Shown here: piece after piece, positions 10,698 through 18,941 of the stretch | Position numbering within the stretch: position 1 is the first letter of the stretch | Layout: every line of letters begins with the position of its first letter | Assembly (NCBI RefSeq): GCF_016598575.1 | Contig: NZ_CP066801.1 | Coordinates: 1,860,001-1,924,000 of the forward strand | DNA length: 64,000 nt | Reading direction: 5' to 3' | Origin: Streptomyces sp. HSG2 | GTDB lineage: Bacteria; Actinomycetota; Actinomycetes; Streptomycetales; Streptomycetaceae | The notes under the pieces: generated by a model | Told to the model about the DNA's origin: nothing | The model's input: only the letters and a program-made list of their open reading frames with translations | The model's database searches: none | Program-made: the position numbers and the translations under genes

Positions 10698-10801
10698 GGG
10701 CGAGCCTTCCTGGGTTTCCGTGTCGGTGACCCCAAACTACCCGCTGCCGCGGACCACCTCGCCGGAGGGACCGCGCGCGGAGGGCCGGACGGCCCGGTCG
10801 C

Positions 10802-11224
10802 TCAGCCCTCCGGGGACCGAAGGACCCGCAGATGGCCTCGCCTGGCGACCTCCATGGGGTCCGCCGAACGGGCGACACCGCCCGCTTCCGCGACGCGCTC
10901 CCGGGGGCGCGCCGCCTCGCGCACGGCGTCGGCCAGGGCTTCCAGGTCGTCGCCGCGCGGGCGGGCGGGCGCCGAACCGTCGAGGAGCCGGACGACCTCC
11001 CAGCCCCGAGGGGCGGTGAGCCGCTCGGAGTGCTCGGCGCACAGGTCGTAGCAGTGAGGCTCGGCGTAGGTCGCCAACGGGCCGAGGACCGCCGTCGAAT
11101 CGGCGTAGACGTACGTCAGCGTCGCGACGGCGGGACGGCCGCAGGCGGTGCGCGAACAGCGACGTACAGGACTCACGGTGTTGGACGGTACCGCACTCCT
11201 GAGCGGGCCGCGATGACTCTCCAC
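10802..11224 (-). CDS. DUF3499 family protein (Cys-containing, actinobacterial)
   Basis: A 140-residue protein of unknown function. Its conserved N-terminal core reads VRRCSRTACGRPAVATLTYV followed by TYAEPHCYDLCAEHSERL, giving a C-x4-C plus C-x3-C-x2-H set that looks like a metal-binding site. The GTG at 11224 (VESHRGPL) is chosen because streptomycete homologues, as I recall them, start there; the GTG at 11176 is the alternative. The C-terminal third is Arg/Ala-rich. Divergent from the metallopeptidase at 11549; such linkage to whiB-region genes is conserved. Confidence 0.75.
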   Translation of the reverse strand: MESHRGPLRSAVPSNTVSPVRRCSRTACGRPAVATLTYVYADSTAVLGPLATYAEPHCYDLCAEHSERLTAPRGWEVVRLLDGSAPARPRGDDLEALADAVREAARPRERVAEAGGVARSADPMEVARRGHLRVLRSPEG

Positions 11225-11548
11225 CGGGTCACCCGCCCGTGTCGCCCACGCCACCGGGCGCCGAACACGCCCGACGCCACCGCCCCGAACTGCCCGAACA
11301 CCGCTGATCACCGACCCGAAGCGTGGCGTCGTCGATCGCGCGCGAGGGGACGAGCCCCGCCTCGCGCCCCGGGAGAGCCGGGCGACGCGGGGCGACGCGA
11401 TCGAGCCCCGCCTTGGCCGAATGCGCACCCTCGCGTCCTGGCGACACCCCGACGCGAAGTCGCCCGCCGCGTGGCGCCCCCGGGACTCGCACTCGGCGGG
11501 CCGGGGAACGGGGTGTCGCGACCGGCCGGGTACTAACCTTCAGCCTTG
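11225..11548. other. divergent control region between DUF3499 and metallopeptidase
   Basis: 324 bp without a convincing gene. The right end holds a TAACCT-type -10 (11534-11539) 9 nt before the metallopeptidase ATG, so that gene may be transcribed without a leader. The rest is GC-rich with short dyads and no clear motif. Confidence 0.5.
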
Positions 11549-12019
11549 ATGGACAGTCCCGTACCGCCCCGTTCCGCAGACCCGCCCGGGCCCCGTCGCC
11601 GCGACCGTCACGGCCGGGGCATGCGCGGCCCGATCGCGCCGCCGCAGGTGCCACTGGCGGCCAGCAGGGCGGAGACGTTCGCCGACCTCGTGCAGGACTC
11701 GGTGGAGCGGCTGGAGCGCCGGTGGCCCCAGCTCGCCGACATCGACTTCGTGGTGCTGGAGGTCCCCCGACTGGAGCGGTCCGACGACGGCTGGGGCGAC
11801 GAGGTCGTCCCGCTGGGCGGATCGGCGGCCGCCCGGGAGGGCCGCCGTGCCCGGGTGGTGGTGTACCGGCGTCCGGTGGAGATCCGCAGCAGGGGGCGGG
11901 ACGAGCGCGCGCTGCTGGTCCACGAGGTCGTGGTCGAGCAGGTCGCGGAGGTACTGGGGCTGACACCCGAGACGGTCGATCCGCGCTATGGGGAGGAACG
12001 GGGCTTCGGGGAGGACTGA
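11549..12019 (+). CDS. zincin-like metallopeptidase family protein (PF06262 type)
   Basis: A 156-residue soluble protein of the minimal zincin family. The core around residues 28-156 reads ADLVQDSVERLERRWPQL onward and ends TVDPRYGEERGF. The catalytic helix reads HEVVVEQ (in LLVHEVVVEQVAEVLGL). The first His and the Glu are present, but the second His of HExxH is Gln, so classical zinc peptidase chemistry is doubtful; streptomycete members share this as far as I recall. The N-terminal 27 residues are Pro/Arg-rich. The ATG at 11549 follows a TTG and a plausible -10 at 11534, suggesting a leaderless mRNA. Confidence 0.8.
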   Translation: MDSPVPPRSADPPGPRRRDRHGRGMRGPIAPPQVPLAASRAETFADLVQDSVERLERRWPQLADIDFVVLEVPRLERSDDGWGDEVVPLGGSAAAREGRRARVVVYRRPVEIRSRGRDERALLVHEVVVEQVAEVLGLTPETVDPRYGEERGFGED

Positions 12020-12026
12020 GCCCCCC

Positions 12027-12066
12027 GGGCCCGCGACGGGCCCCGCGCGGGGCGCGTCGCGGGGCC
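12027..12066. terminator. bidirectional GC-rich hairpin
   Basis: Arms near 12028-12045 and 12046-12066 (GGCCCGCGACGGGCCCCG against its near complement) pair almost throughout. They lie between the convergent metallopeptidase and DUF5719 stop codons. A shared terminator is the natural reading. Confidence 0.6.
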
Positions 12067-12102
12067 GGGGCGGTGGGCTCCCGGTCGGCGCCACCCGCGC
12101 GG

Positions 12103-13596
12103 TCAGCGTCGGACGAGGACCGACAGGTCCTGCCGCGCGTCGGGGACCGCCACCGTCCCCCGGTCGTCGGCGAGGGGCTGGACGGTGAAAGCGGGCACGT
12201 CCTTCACCGGAACGCTCAGCGTCCTGGACGCGTGCACCGGCCCGCCCGAGACGGGTTCGACCGTCAACGCGTAGACCCCCTTCAACCCCTCGGGGACCGG
12301 GAAATCCACGTCCTGGGTGGTGCCTCCCTCGATCGTGTACTCGCGCGACAGCCCCTCGCCCCCCTCGGAACCCGCCGACGCCGTGATCCGGACCCGGGCG
12401 GTCTCCCCGGGAGCGGTGACGTACAGGGTGGTGCCCTCCTTCGGCTGGTCCGGCGAAGTGGCGCGCGTCACGATCGGGCCGGTGGCCGGCAGGAACGCCG
12501 TCTCCCGGTCCTCTCCCTCGCCGCGCGTCACCCGGAGGGCCGCGACCACCGGGACGTCGCCGCCCGTCGGCGTCAGGACCAGCGACCCCGCCTCGCCCCG
12601 GGTGATGTCTCCCAGGTCGACCGCGGTGGTCAGACCGGCCTTGACCCGCACCGTCTCGTGCCCGGCCGGGGTGATCGGACCGGTGGGGGAGGCCAGGCTG
12701 ACGTCCAGGTCGGCGTCCACGTCGCCCGGTGTGAACATCACCAGGCGAACGGCGGTCGCGTCCTTCGGGATGCCGGGGAGGACGAGCCGGGCGGCAGGGT
12801 CCGCGGACGCGGTCAACCAGTCGCCGCCCGCCTCCGCGTCCAGGGCGAGCACCGCGGCGCCCACACGCCCGCTGCGCACGCCGACGTGCGCCGTGAGGTC
12901 CGTCTGACGCTCCTCGGCGAGCGTGCCGAGCAGAATCGGCCTCGTGGCCCGCGCGGGGACCGTGATGCCCTCGCCCAGCTCGGACTCCACCTCGCCGTCC
13001 TCGCCGTACAGGGTGATGTCCACCACCGCGGGCGTGTCGTCGGGGTTGGTGAGGTGTACGTAGTCGGTGCGGTCGGCCTCGGTGCCGACCCCCGGGAACC
13101 AGAACTCCGTGTCCGGGGCCCCGCAGGCGAGACCCGACAGCCCGCGCCCGAGGCCGGCGGCGATCTTCGTCGTCATCCCCACGCTCCACCCCGGGGCCAC
13201 CTCGCCCTCCGCGGTGCCGAGAAGGGCGGGGGCGTCGTCGCCGGTGTGCTCCCCCGTCGTCGGGGTGCCCGGACCCGCGGGTTCCAGGACCGCCTCACCG
13301 GAGGCCTCCTCATCCCCCTCGCCCGCCTCCGCGTCCCGCGTGAGCGGGAGAAGCTCGGCCGCCCCCTCCCCCTCCGCACCCTCCGTGACCGGGGTGAACG
13401 ACGTGTACGTCGTCTCCGCGACGTCCGAGGAGCCGGGCGACGGGCAGAGCACGACGCTGCGGTCGACCGGCAGGCGAGTGGCCGACGCTGCCGACGCGTC
13501 GTCGGCCGCGTCGCCGGGCGTGGTGATCGCCGCCGTGCCGGTGACGACGGCCAGCGCGGCGACGCAACCGAGGAAGGACAGGGTCGTACGTCTCAC
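12103..13596 (-). CDS. DUF5719 family exported protein
   Basis: A 497-residue protein with an N-terminal hydrophobic signal or anchor (RRTTLSFLGCVAALAVVTGT), so it is exported or membrane-anchored. The rest is beta-rich and made of repeated Ig-like stretches (VDITLYGEDGEVESELGEG; VRLVMFTPGDVDADLDVSL). No catalytic motif is visible. Its GTG start overlaps the stop of the upstream glycosyltransferase in GTGA, so the two are translationally coupled. That points to a role outside the membrane alongside the glycosyltransferase's polymer. Function unknown. Confidence 0.85.
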   Translation of the reverse strand: MRRTTLSFLGCVAALAVVTGTAAITTPGDAADDASAASATRLPVDRSVVLCPSPGSSDVAETTYTSFTPVTEGAEGEGAAELLPLTRDAEAGEGDEEASGEAVLEPAGPGTPTTGEHTGDDAPALLGTAEGEVAPGWSVGMTTKIAAGLGRGLSGLACGAPDTEFWFPGVGTEADRTDYVHLTNPDDTPAVVDITLYGEDGEVESELGEGITVPARATRPILLGTLAEERQTDLTAHVGVRSGRVGAAVLALDAEAGGDWLTASADPAARLVLPGIPKDATAVRLVMFTPGDVDADLDVSLASPTGPITPAGHETVRVKAGLTTAVDLGDITRGEAGSLVLTPTGGDVPVVAALRVTRGEGEDRETAFLPATGPIVTRATSPDQPKEGTTLYVTAPGETARVRITASAGSEGGEGLSREYTIEGGTTQDVDFPVPEGLKGVYALTVEPVSGGPVHASRTLSVPVKDVPAFTVQPLADDRGTVAVPDARQDLSVLVRR

Positions 13597-16500
13597 AGTC
13601 GGCTCCCGTCGGGACGCTCGTCGGTCGTGCCGTGCGGATGGCGGGGGTCGACCCCCGGCCCGCGGATCGGGTCGTACACGGCGGACGGATCATGGGCGTC
13701 GCCGCCGTAGGACGCGAGGTGGTCGGTCCCGTACGGCGCGCCGCCCGCGTCGTACCCACTGCCGGGCGTCGCGTCGTACGCGCCGTCGTGGCCCGGGTCG
13801 TACTCCCCGCCGAGCGCGGGGTCGTACGCGCCTCGGTAGGACGCCTCGTACCCGCCGCCGGGGGCGACGTCGTACCCGGCGTCGTACGAGGCGGGAGGCT
13901 CTTGCCGGTACGGCGGGAGCGAAGACGGGTCGGGCGCGACGCCCCCTTCGTGGTGGGCGCCGTACGACGACTCGTACGCGGCACGCGGCTCGTCTCCGAC
14001 CGGGCCCACGCCGGGGTGGTCCACGGCGTACGCGACCCCGGGGCCGCCCTGCGCGGGGATCCCGAGGGGATCGGCCGGGAACGGGGCGGACGCCTCGGAA
14101 CGGTCGTGGGCGCCGTACGACGACTCGTACGCGGCACGCGGCTCGTCTCCGACCGGGCCCACGCCGGGGTGGTCCACGGCGTACGCGACCCCGGGGCCGC
14201 CCTGCGCGGGGATCCCGAGGGGATCGGCCGGGAACGGGGCGGACGCCTCGGAACGGTCGTGGTCGGCGAGCGGGCCGCCGATGCCGTCCACCGCGTCCCC
14301 CGCCGGCTCCCGGGGCGCGTCCGCCCAGGTGCCGGGCGGGTGGGGGCCGCTCTCGCCCGCCGCGCCGGCGGCCTGGGCGCGCAGTCGCCGTGCCCGGCGG
14401 CCCTCCCCGGCGGCGGAGGGGGTCGAGGGCTCGTCGGGGAGGTCGTCGTCGACGTCGCGGCGCCGCCCGGGCAGCACGAGGACGACGAGAACGGCCGCGA
14501 GCAGGCCCTGGCACCACAGCCAGGCGGTGTGGGCGAGCGGGGCTTCGTGGGTGACGTCGAGTCTTCCCCCGCTGTCGGGCAGGGCGAACCCCTGGGCCCA
14601 GCCGTCGACCGTGGTACCGGTCAGCGGCTTCCCGTCGAGGGTGGCCGTCCATCCGGAGTCGGCGGTGTCGGCGAGGCGGAGGACGCGGCCTTCCGCGCCG
14701 GCGGGGATGTCCGTGTGGATCTCCACCGGTCCGGCCGCGACCGGCAGGGCGGTGCCCGAGCCCTCGGTGATCGTCGCGCGTGCGATCTCCCCCTCGACCC
14801 GCCACAAGGCGACGCCGTCCTGCCTGCTCAGCCTGGTCAGACCCACGGTGGAGTCCAAGACCCGGGCGATCTCGCGCGGGGCGCCGTCGTGCACGAGGAC
14901 GTAGCGGACGGCGAAGTCGCCCAGTCGCGCGGCCTGGTCGGCCCCGGACCCCGCCACGAGAGAGGCGACGACGTGGTCGAGTCGGGTGTTCGACCCCGCC
15001 GCGGCGGCCGTCTCGGCATCGCCGAGACGGGCCCCGGAGCCGCGAACCAGGACGTAGCGCACGGCGGTGGCGGAGTCGCTGTCCAGGACGAGGGTGCGGG
15101 CCTGGTCGCGCGTGCGGCTCTCCTCGGCGACGAACGCGGGCACCTGCTCCGGGGCGCGACGCTCCAGCGGGTCGCCGGCGCCCCGGACCATCCACCCGGC
15201 TGCGGCGAGCAGCGGACCGGCGGCCGCGGCGAACGCGACGAGCGCGGCGAGCGGTTGGCGCCAGCCGAAGCTCCGCTCGGCCACCCGCGCCCGTGCCCCG
15301 TCCGCGCCGAGGACGGCGGCGGCCAGCAGGCCGACGCCGTACACCAGGGTCGCCGGCCCCGCCCAGGCCGAACCGTTGGCCAAGACCGCCAGGAGCAGAC
15401 CGGCCAGGGCGGCGATCCAGGCGGTCCCGATGGCCGAGCGGCGGTCGGAGCGCAGGAGGGCGGCCAGCGCCGCCGCGACGACGCCGAACAAGAGGGGTCC
15501 GGAGAGTGTGCCGGGCCCCGAGGGATCGGCGCCCAGCAGGTCGTGGGCCGAGGCCGCGGAGGAGTCGTCGGCGAGCCCGGCCTCCCGGAGGAACCCGAAC
15601 GGGAAGAGCGAGAACGACCACGGCGCCAGGAGGATCAGCGGGGTGGCGAGCTGGGCCAGTACCCGCGGCCCGTACGCGGTGAGCTCGCGCCCGCGCGACA
15701 CCAGGACGACGACTCCGAGGACCAGCGCGACGGGCCACACGATCGGGGTGAAGGCGGTGGCGACGGTCAGCAGCAGGGCGTGGCCCCACGCGGCCCGCCA
15801 GCTTCCGCGCGCGCCGTCCGCGCGCGACAGCCCGGCGGCGGCCACGCCGGTGCGCGCGGCCCAGGGCAGGAGGACGGCGAGGACCGCGGTGCCGATACGA
15901 CCGCCGGCGACCGCTCCCGTGACCGCGGGGAGGAAGGCGTAGGCGACGGCGGCCCACGCGCGGAGCAGTCGCGATGTCACGAGTGGGCGGGAGGCGAGGT
16001 AGGCCGACATCCCGGCCAGCGGCACGGAGCCCAGGAGCGACAGGGTCACCGCGAGATCGGGAGAGCCCAACGACAGGACCGCGGCCAGGGCGAGCAGGGC
16101 GAGGTAGGGCGGCGCGGCGGACGCGTCGCCCGTGCCGACCGGGTGCCAGGCGGCGCTGAAGCGGGCCCACAGCTCGCCGGGCGAGTCGGGGGCCGGAAGC
16201 AACGCGCCGCCCGACAACCCGCCCTCGCCGAACAGCGCGCGGGAGGCGGCGAGGGTGGAGAGCACCAGGACCAGGGCAAGCAGCGGCCCGGGAGCGCGTG
16301 CGACCCGCCGGAGCCTGGCGAACCGGCGGGCCTCGGGGGGCACGGCGTCGTCGGCGCCGAGCGTCGTCGCTCCGTGCCGTCCCGCCCCCGGGGTCGCCTC
16401 CCCGGACGACCGGCGCCCGAACCGGCCGGCCGTCTGCTCCAAGGCGGCGCGGAGGGTGGCGCCGGGCGGTGGGAAGAGGGACCGCAGCTCGCGCCGCGTC

Positions 16501-17648
16501 ACCTGCGGGCGGCCTCGGTCACGCCGTCCGGCGAGGACACGTCCGGGGCGCAGCACCACGCTCAGCAGACCGCGCAGCTCGTCCAGGGCCTGGCCGGGGG
16601 CCTTGCCGAGGAGCGCTACGCCCGCGCGCAACAGGGTGCCGAGGACGAGCCGGAGGACGACCCAGGGCAGGGCGACGGTGGCGGTGTCGACCAGCAGGGT
16701 GCGGACGGCCCCCGCCTTGTCGACCCGACGGGGGGAGGCAACCGCGCGGCCGACGCAGTCGATCGCGCGCCGTTCACGGGAGGCGGCCTCCGCGTGCCGG
16801 ACGACGGCCTCCGGCGCCACCAGCACCCGGTACCCGGCGGCCTGGGCGCGCCAGCACAGGTCGACGTCGTCGCGCATGAGGGGCAGGTGCCGGTCGAATC
16901 CGCCGAGGCGCTCGAAGACATCCCGACGGACGAGCATGCCGGCGGTGGACACGGCGAGGACCGGGCGCACGTGGTCGTGCTGGCCCTGGTCCTGTTCGCG
17001 ACGGTCGAGTCCGGTCCAGCGGCGGCCGGAGGCGGCGATGGTGACGCCGACTTCGAGGAGTTGTCTCTCGTCGTACCAGCCGCGGAGCTTGGGACCGACG
17101 ACGGCGACGTCGTCGCGGCCGAGCTCGGACTCCGACTCCACGACGCGCAGCAGCTCGGCCAGGGCGGCCGGGTCGGGCGCGCAGTCGTCGTGCAGCAGCC
17201 ACAGCCACTGGACCGGTTCGCCGTGAGGCAGCTCCGGCAGTTCGTGGACGTCGTCGCGCCAGGTGCGCGTGACCGGGTCCCAGGCGTCGGGTCGTCTGAG
17301 GTAGGGGAGGTCGTCCGGGGTGAGGGCGGGGGCGGTGCGGGCCGCCTCCGCGACGGCCTGACCGAAGCCGGCGCGCCGGGCGAGGTGCACCACCCGGTCG
17401 TCGCCGAGGGCCTCGGCCAGGAGCCGGGCGCAGTCGTCGGAGCTGCCGGTGTCGGCGGCCGTGACCTGCTGGACGGGGCGCTCTTGGCCGAGGAGTCCGG
17501 CGAGCGCCTCCGGCAGCCAGCGGTCGCCGTCGTGCGAGACGAGGACCGCGGTGACGACGTGGCGCGGGAACTCCGGGGCGTGGGACGGGTCGAACGCGGC
17601 GGTGGCGGCGCCGGGGTGACGGGCCGCCGGGTGGCTGTGCACGGACAT
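13593..17648 (-). CDS. large membrane-bound family 2 glycosyltransferase
   Basis: A 1351-residue protein. The N-terminal GT2 domain (about 25-330) has AVLVSHDGDRWLPEAL, ADTGSSDD, the metal-binding LLHDDCAPDP and the acceptor loop MRDDVDLCWRAQAAG. About a dozen hydrophobic segments follow (about 340-880), then an extracytoplasmic beta-rich region and a Tyr/Pro/Gly-rich tail of roughly 230 residues. The architecture resembles actinobacterial enzymes that move sugars from lipid carriers outside the membrane; substrate unknown. The ATG at 17648 is chosen because the 16 residues upstream of it are not family-like. The tail carries a perfect 51-residue duplication (13953-14258). It is coupled to DUF5719 by a 4-bp overlap. 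Confidence 0.88.
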   Translation of the reverse strand: MSVHSHPAARHPGAATAAFDPSHAPEFPRHVVTAVLVSHDGDRWLPEALAGLLGQERPVQQVTAADTGSSDDCARLLAEALGDDRVVHLARRAGFGQAVAEAARTAPALTPDDLPYLRRPDAWDPVTRTWRDDVHELPELPHGEPVQWLWLLHDDCAPDPAALAELLRVVESESELGRDDVAVVGPKLRGWYDERQLLEVGVTIAASGRRWTGLDRREQDQGQHDHVRPVLAVSTAGMLVRRDVFERLGGFDRHLPLMRDDVDLCWRAQAAGYRVLVAPEAVVRHAEAASRERRAIDCVGRAVASPRRVDKAGAVRTLLVDTATVALPWVVLRLVLGTLLRAGVALLGKAPGQALDELRGLLSVVLRPGRVLAGRRDRGRPQVTRRELRSLFPPPGATLRAALEQTAGRFGRRSSGEATPGAGRHGATTLGADDAVPPEARRFARLRRVARAPGPLLALVLVLSTLAASRALFGEGGLSGGALLPAPDSPGELWARFSAAWHPVGTGDASAAPPYLALLALAAVLSLGSPDLAVTLSLLGSVPLAGMSAYLASRPLVTSRLLRAWAAVAYAFLPAVTGAVAGGRIGTAVLAVLLPWAARTGVAAAGLSRADGARGSWRAAWGHALLLTVATAFTPIVWPVALVLGVVVLVSRGRELTAYGPRVLAQLATPLILLAPWSFSLFPFGFLREAGLADDSSAASAHDLLGADPSGPGTLSGPLLFGVVAAALAALLRSDRRSAIGTAWIAALAGLLLAVLANGSAWAGPATLVYGVGLLAAAVLGADGARARVAERSFGWRQPLAALVAFAAAAGPLLAAAGWMVRGAGDPLERRAPEQVPAFVAEESRTRDQARTLVLDSDSATAVRYVLVRGSGARLGDAETAAAAGSNTRLDHVVASLVAGSGADQAARLGDFAVRYVLVHDGAPREIARVLDSTVGLTRLSRQDGVALWRVEGEIARATITEGSGTALPVAAGPVEIHTDIPAGAEGRVLRLADTADSGWTATLDGKPLTGTTVDGWAQGFALPDSGGRLDVTHEAPLAHTAWLWCQGLLAAVLVVLVLPGRRRDVDDDLPDEPSTPSAAGEGRRARRLRAQAAGAAGESGPHPPGTWADAPREPAGDAVDGIGGPLADHDRSEASAPFPADPLGIPAQGGPGVAYAVDHPGVGPVGDEPRAAYESSYGAHDRSEASAPFPADPLGIPAQGGPGVAYAVDHPGVGPVGDEPRAAYESSYGAHHEGGVAPDPSSLPPYRQEPPASYDAGYDVAPGGGYEASYRGAYDPALGGEYDPGHDGAYDATPGSGYDAGGAPYGTDHLASYGGDAHDPSAVYDPIRGPGVDPRHPHGTTDERPDGSRL
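13953..14258 (-). repeat. perfect 153-bp tandem duplication inside the glycosyltransferase gene
   Basis: Copies at 13953-14105 and 14106-14258 are identical base for base by my reading. The unit is 51 codons, so the frame is kept. Each protein copy contains HDRSEASAPFPADPLG and ends in ESSYGA. Zero divergence, including silent sites, implies a recent duplication or ongoing homogenisation. Confidence 0.95.
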
Positions 17649-17932
17649 CGAGGTACGGGCCCCGGTTCGGTGGACTGCGGTGGACGCCCGGCCCACGGAG
17701 GGGACGTCGGGCGTCTCGGACGAGCGCCCACACTATCGGCTGGACCGGGCGGCCGATCGCCGCCTGTGGACAACTCCGGCCGGCCCCCGGGGCCCCGCGG
17801 ACGCGGCCCCTCCGGACTCGCCGCGGAGACGCCGGTGTGCGATCCCACCGCTCGGCGTTCGATCGGGGCGGGGCTTTCCCGGAGCCGCTCCCGCCCCCCA
17901 AGGCGGCGCCCCCGGACTCGCCGGGGGTGCGG
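17649..17932. other. non-coding gap upstream of the glycosyltransferase
   Basis: No gene seen. A TAGTGT-like -10 (minus strand, 17735-17730) lies about 80 bp upstream of the glycosyltransferase ATG and could serve it. The remainder is GC-rich spacer up to the whiB hairpin. Confidence 0.4.
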
Positions 17933-17972
17933 GCGACCTCACCGGCCCCGCACGGAACGCCGGTGAGGTCGC
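17933..17972 (-). terminator. whiB terminator hairpin
   Basis: Arms 17933-17945 and 17960-17972 (GCGACCTCACCGG and its exact complement), 13 of 13 paired, 14-nt loop. It begins one base after the whiB stop codon. Confidence 0.8.
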
Positions 17973-17973
17973 G

Positions 17974-18237
17974 TCAGACCGCCGCCTTCTTCAACCGACG
18001 ACGCTCGCGCTCGGAGAGGCCTCCCCAGATACCGAAGCGCTCGTCGTTGGCGAGCGCGTACTCCAGGCACTCGGAGCGCACCTCGCAGGCGAGACAGACC
18101 TTCTTGGCCTCGCGCGTGGAGCCGCCCTTCTCCGGGAAGAACGACTCGGGATCGGTCTGGGCGCACAGCGCGCGCTCCTGCCAGCCGAGTTCCTCGTCCG
18201 CGTCGTCGACCAGCAGTTGCTGCACCAGCTCGGTCAT
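17974..18237 (-). CDS. whiB: WhiB, iron-sulfur developmental transcription factor
   Basis: An 87-residue Wbl protein that with WhiA drives the switch from aerial growth to sporulation septation in Streptomyces. It starts MTELVQQLLVDDADEELGWQ. The four [4Fe-4S] ligands are visible in ALCAQTDP and KVCLACEVRSECLEYAL (C-x29-C-x2-C-x5-C). The G[V/I]WGG turn is FGIWGGLSERERR, and a basic C-terminus RRRLKKAAV follows. The sequence matches, from memory, classic WhiB rather than WblA-E. The ATG at 18237 begins the canonical protein. A long upstream control region (18238-18941) and a dedicated terminator show it is a single-gene unit. Confidence 0.95.
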   Translation of the reverse strand: MTELVQQLLVDDADEELGWQERALCAQTDPESFFPEKGGSTREAKKVCLACEVRSECLEYALANDERFGIWGGLSERERRRLKKAAV

Positions 18238-18398
18238 GTGCGCCCCTCGTCTGTCTTCCGCGTCCCCGTGATCAGCCGTCACCGAATCCGGCCAAACGAC
18301 ACGAGTGAAATTACAAGTGTGCTGCTCCGGGCGAGTCAAGCCGAGATCTGCTAATGAGTCCCTTATTCACCCTGCGGAACCAAGGCCCCACAGAAAGT

Positions 18399-18430
18399 GT
18401 GGATATCGCCAAAAAATGCGACATATCCAC
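18399..18430. repeat. inverted repeat GTGGATAT-N16-ATATCCAC
   Basis: Arms 18399-18406 and 18423-18430 are exact complements around a 16-nt AT-rich spacer containing AAAAAATG. It lies 162-193 bp upstream of whiB. An operator with half-sites about two helical turns apart is possible. Confidence 0.6.
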
Positions 18431-18849
18431 GGCGCACCGATGCTCTCTCGCCGGCCTCCTCCGCGGGACAGGACGCGCGCGTGACCGATCCCGTTCCGAG
18501 ACGACCCCTTTCGCGAGCTTGATCACTTCCCGATCGCGGCGTCGCCTCGGGGGTCGCCGACCCGGCCTGTGCCGCATGTGTCCCCTGGACCGCCGGCGCA
18601 AACCCCGGACACCCCGAACGGACCGGAAGAGGTGAACCCTGTCCCACGGAGCGAGCATCGTATTGACAGCGCCGGGCATGAGCCGCTGTCCTTGACGGCA
18701 TGCTCGCGAACCCGGTGCTCGCCCCGACCCGCCCGTCCGGGTCTCTCGGTGCCGTCCTCTCGCGCTGTCGCTGTCGTCGCTGTCGCTGCTGTTGAGCCGC
18801 CCGCGCTCCCGCCGACCGGCCCCGCCCACCTCCTGACCCAGCCCCGCCC

Positions 18850-18875
18850 GCGTGGGCGTACGCGTACGCCCACGC
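18850..18875. repeat. perfect 26-bp palindrome upstream of cysteine dioxygenase
   Basis: GCGTGGGCGTACG followed directly by its exact reverse complement, with no spacer. It ends 66 bp before the GTG of the dioxygenase gene. It could be a dimeric regulator site or a cruciform or hairpin in the leader. Confidence 0.8.
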
Positions 18876-18941
18876 CCGGTGCGCAAGGTCCGGGCCGACG
18901 ACCCTCGCCCGCACTCCCTCCCGCCGAGGAGCCACCACCCC

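Larger units (their letters stand above)
18238..18941. promoter_or_regulatory. 704-bp divergent control region between whiB and cysteine dioxygenase
   Basis: No convincing gene. The first 200 bp are AT-rich for this genome (for example ATTACAAGTGTGC, CCAAAAAATGCG) and are where whiB promoters are expected. A GACAC pentamer at 18298-18302, the core bound by WhiA/WhiB in other species, lies 61 bp upstream of the whiB start. Two dyads are listed separately. A run of CTGTCG/CTGCTG repeats occurs near 18765-18795. Open frames here have poor codon use and no family resemblance. Confidence 0.55.

Noticed and set aside
13632-17966. A very long open frame (over 1400 codons) on the plus strand opposite the large glycosyltransferase.
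   Set aside because: It is the antisense shadow of a high-GC gene. Its translation is Gly/Arg/Val-rich with no domain, while the minus strand shows GT2 motifs and membrane helices.
18629-18640. GAGGTGAACC as a single PHO-like half site.
   Set aside because: One isolated heptamer without a neighbour at 11-bp spacing is not a PHO box.
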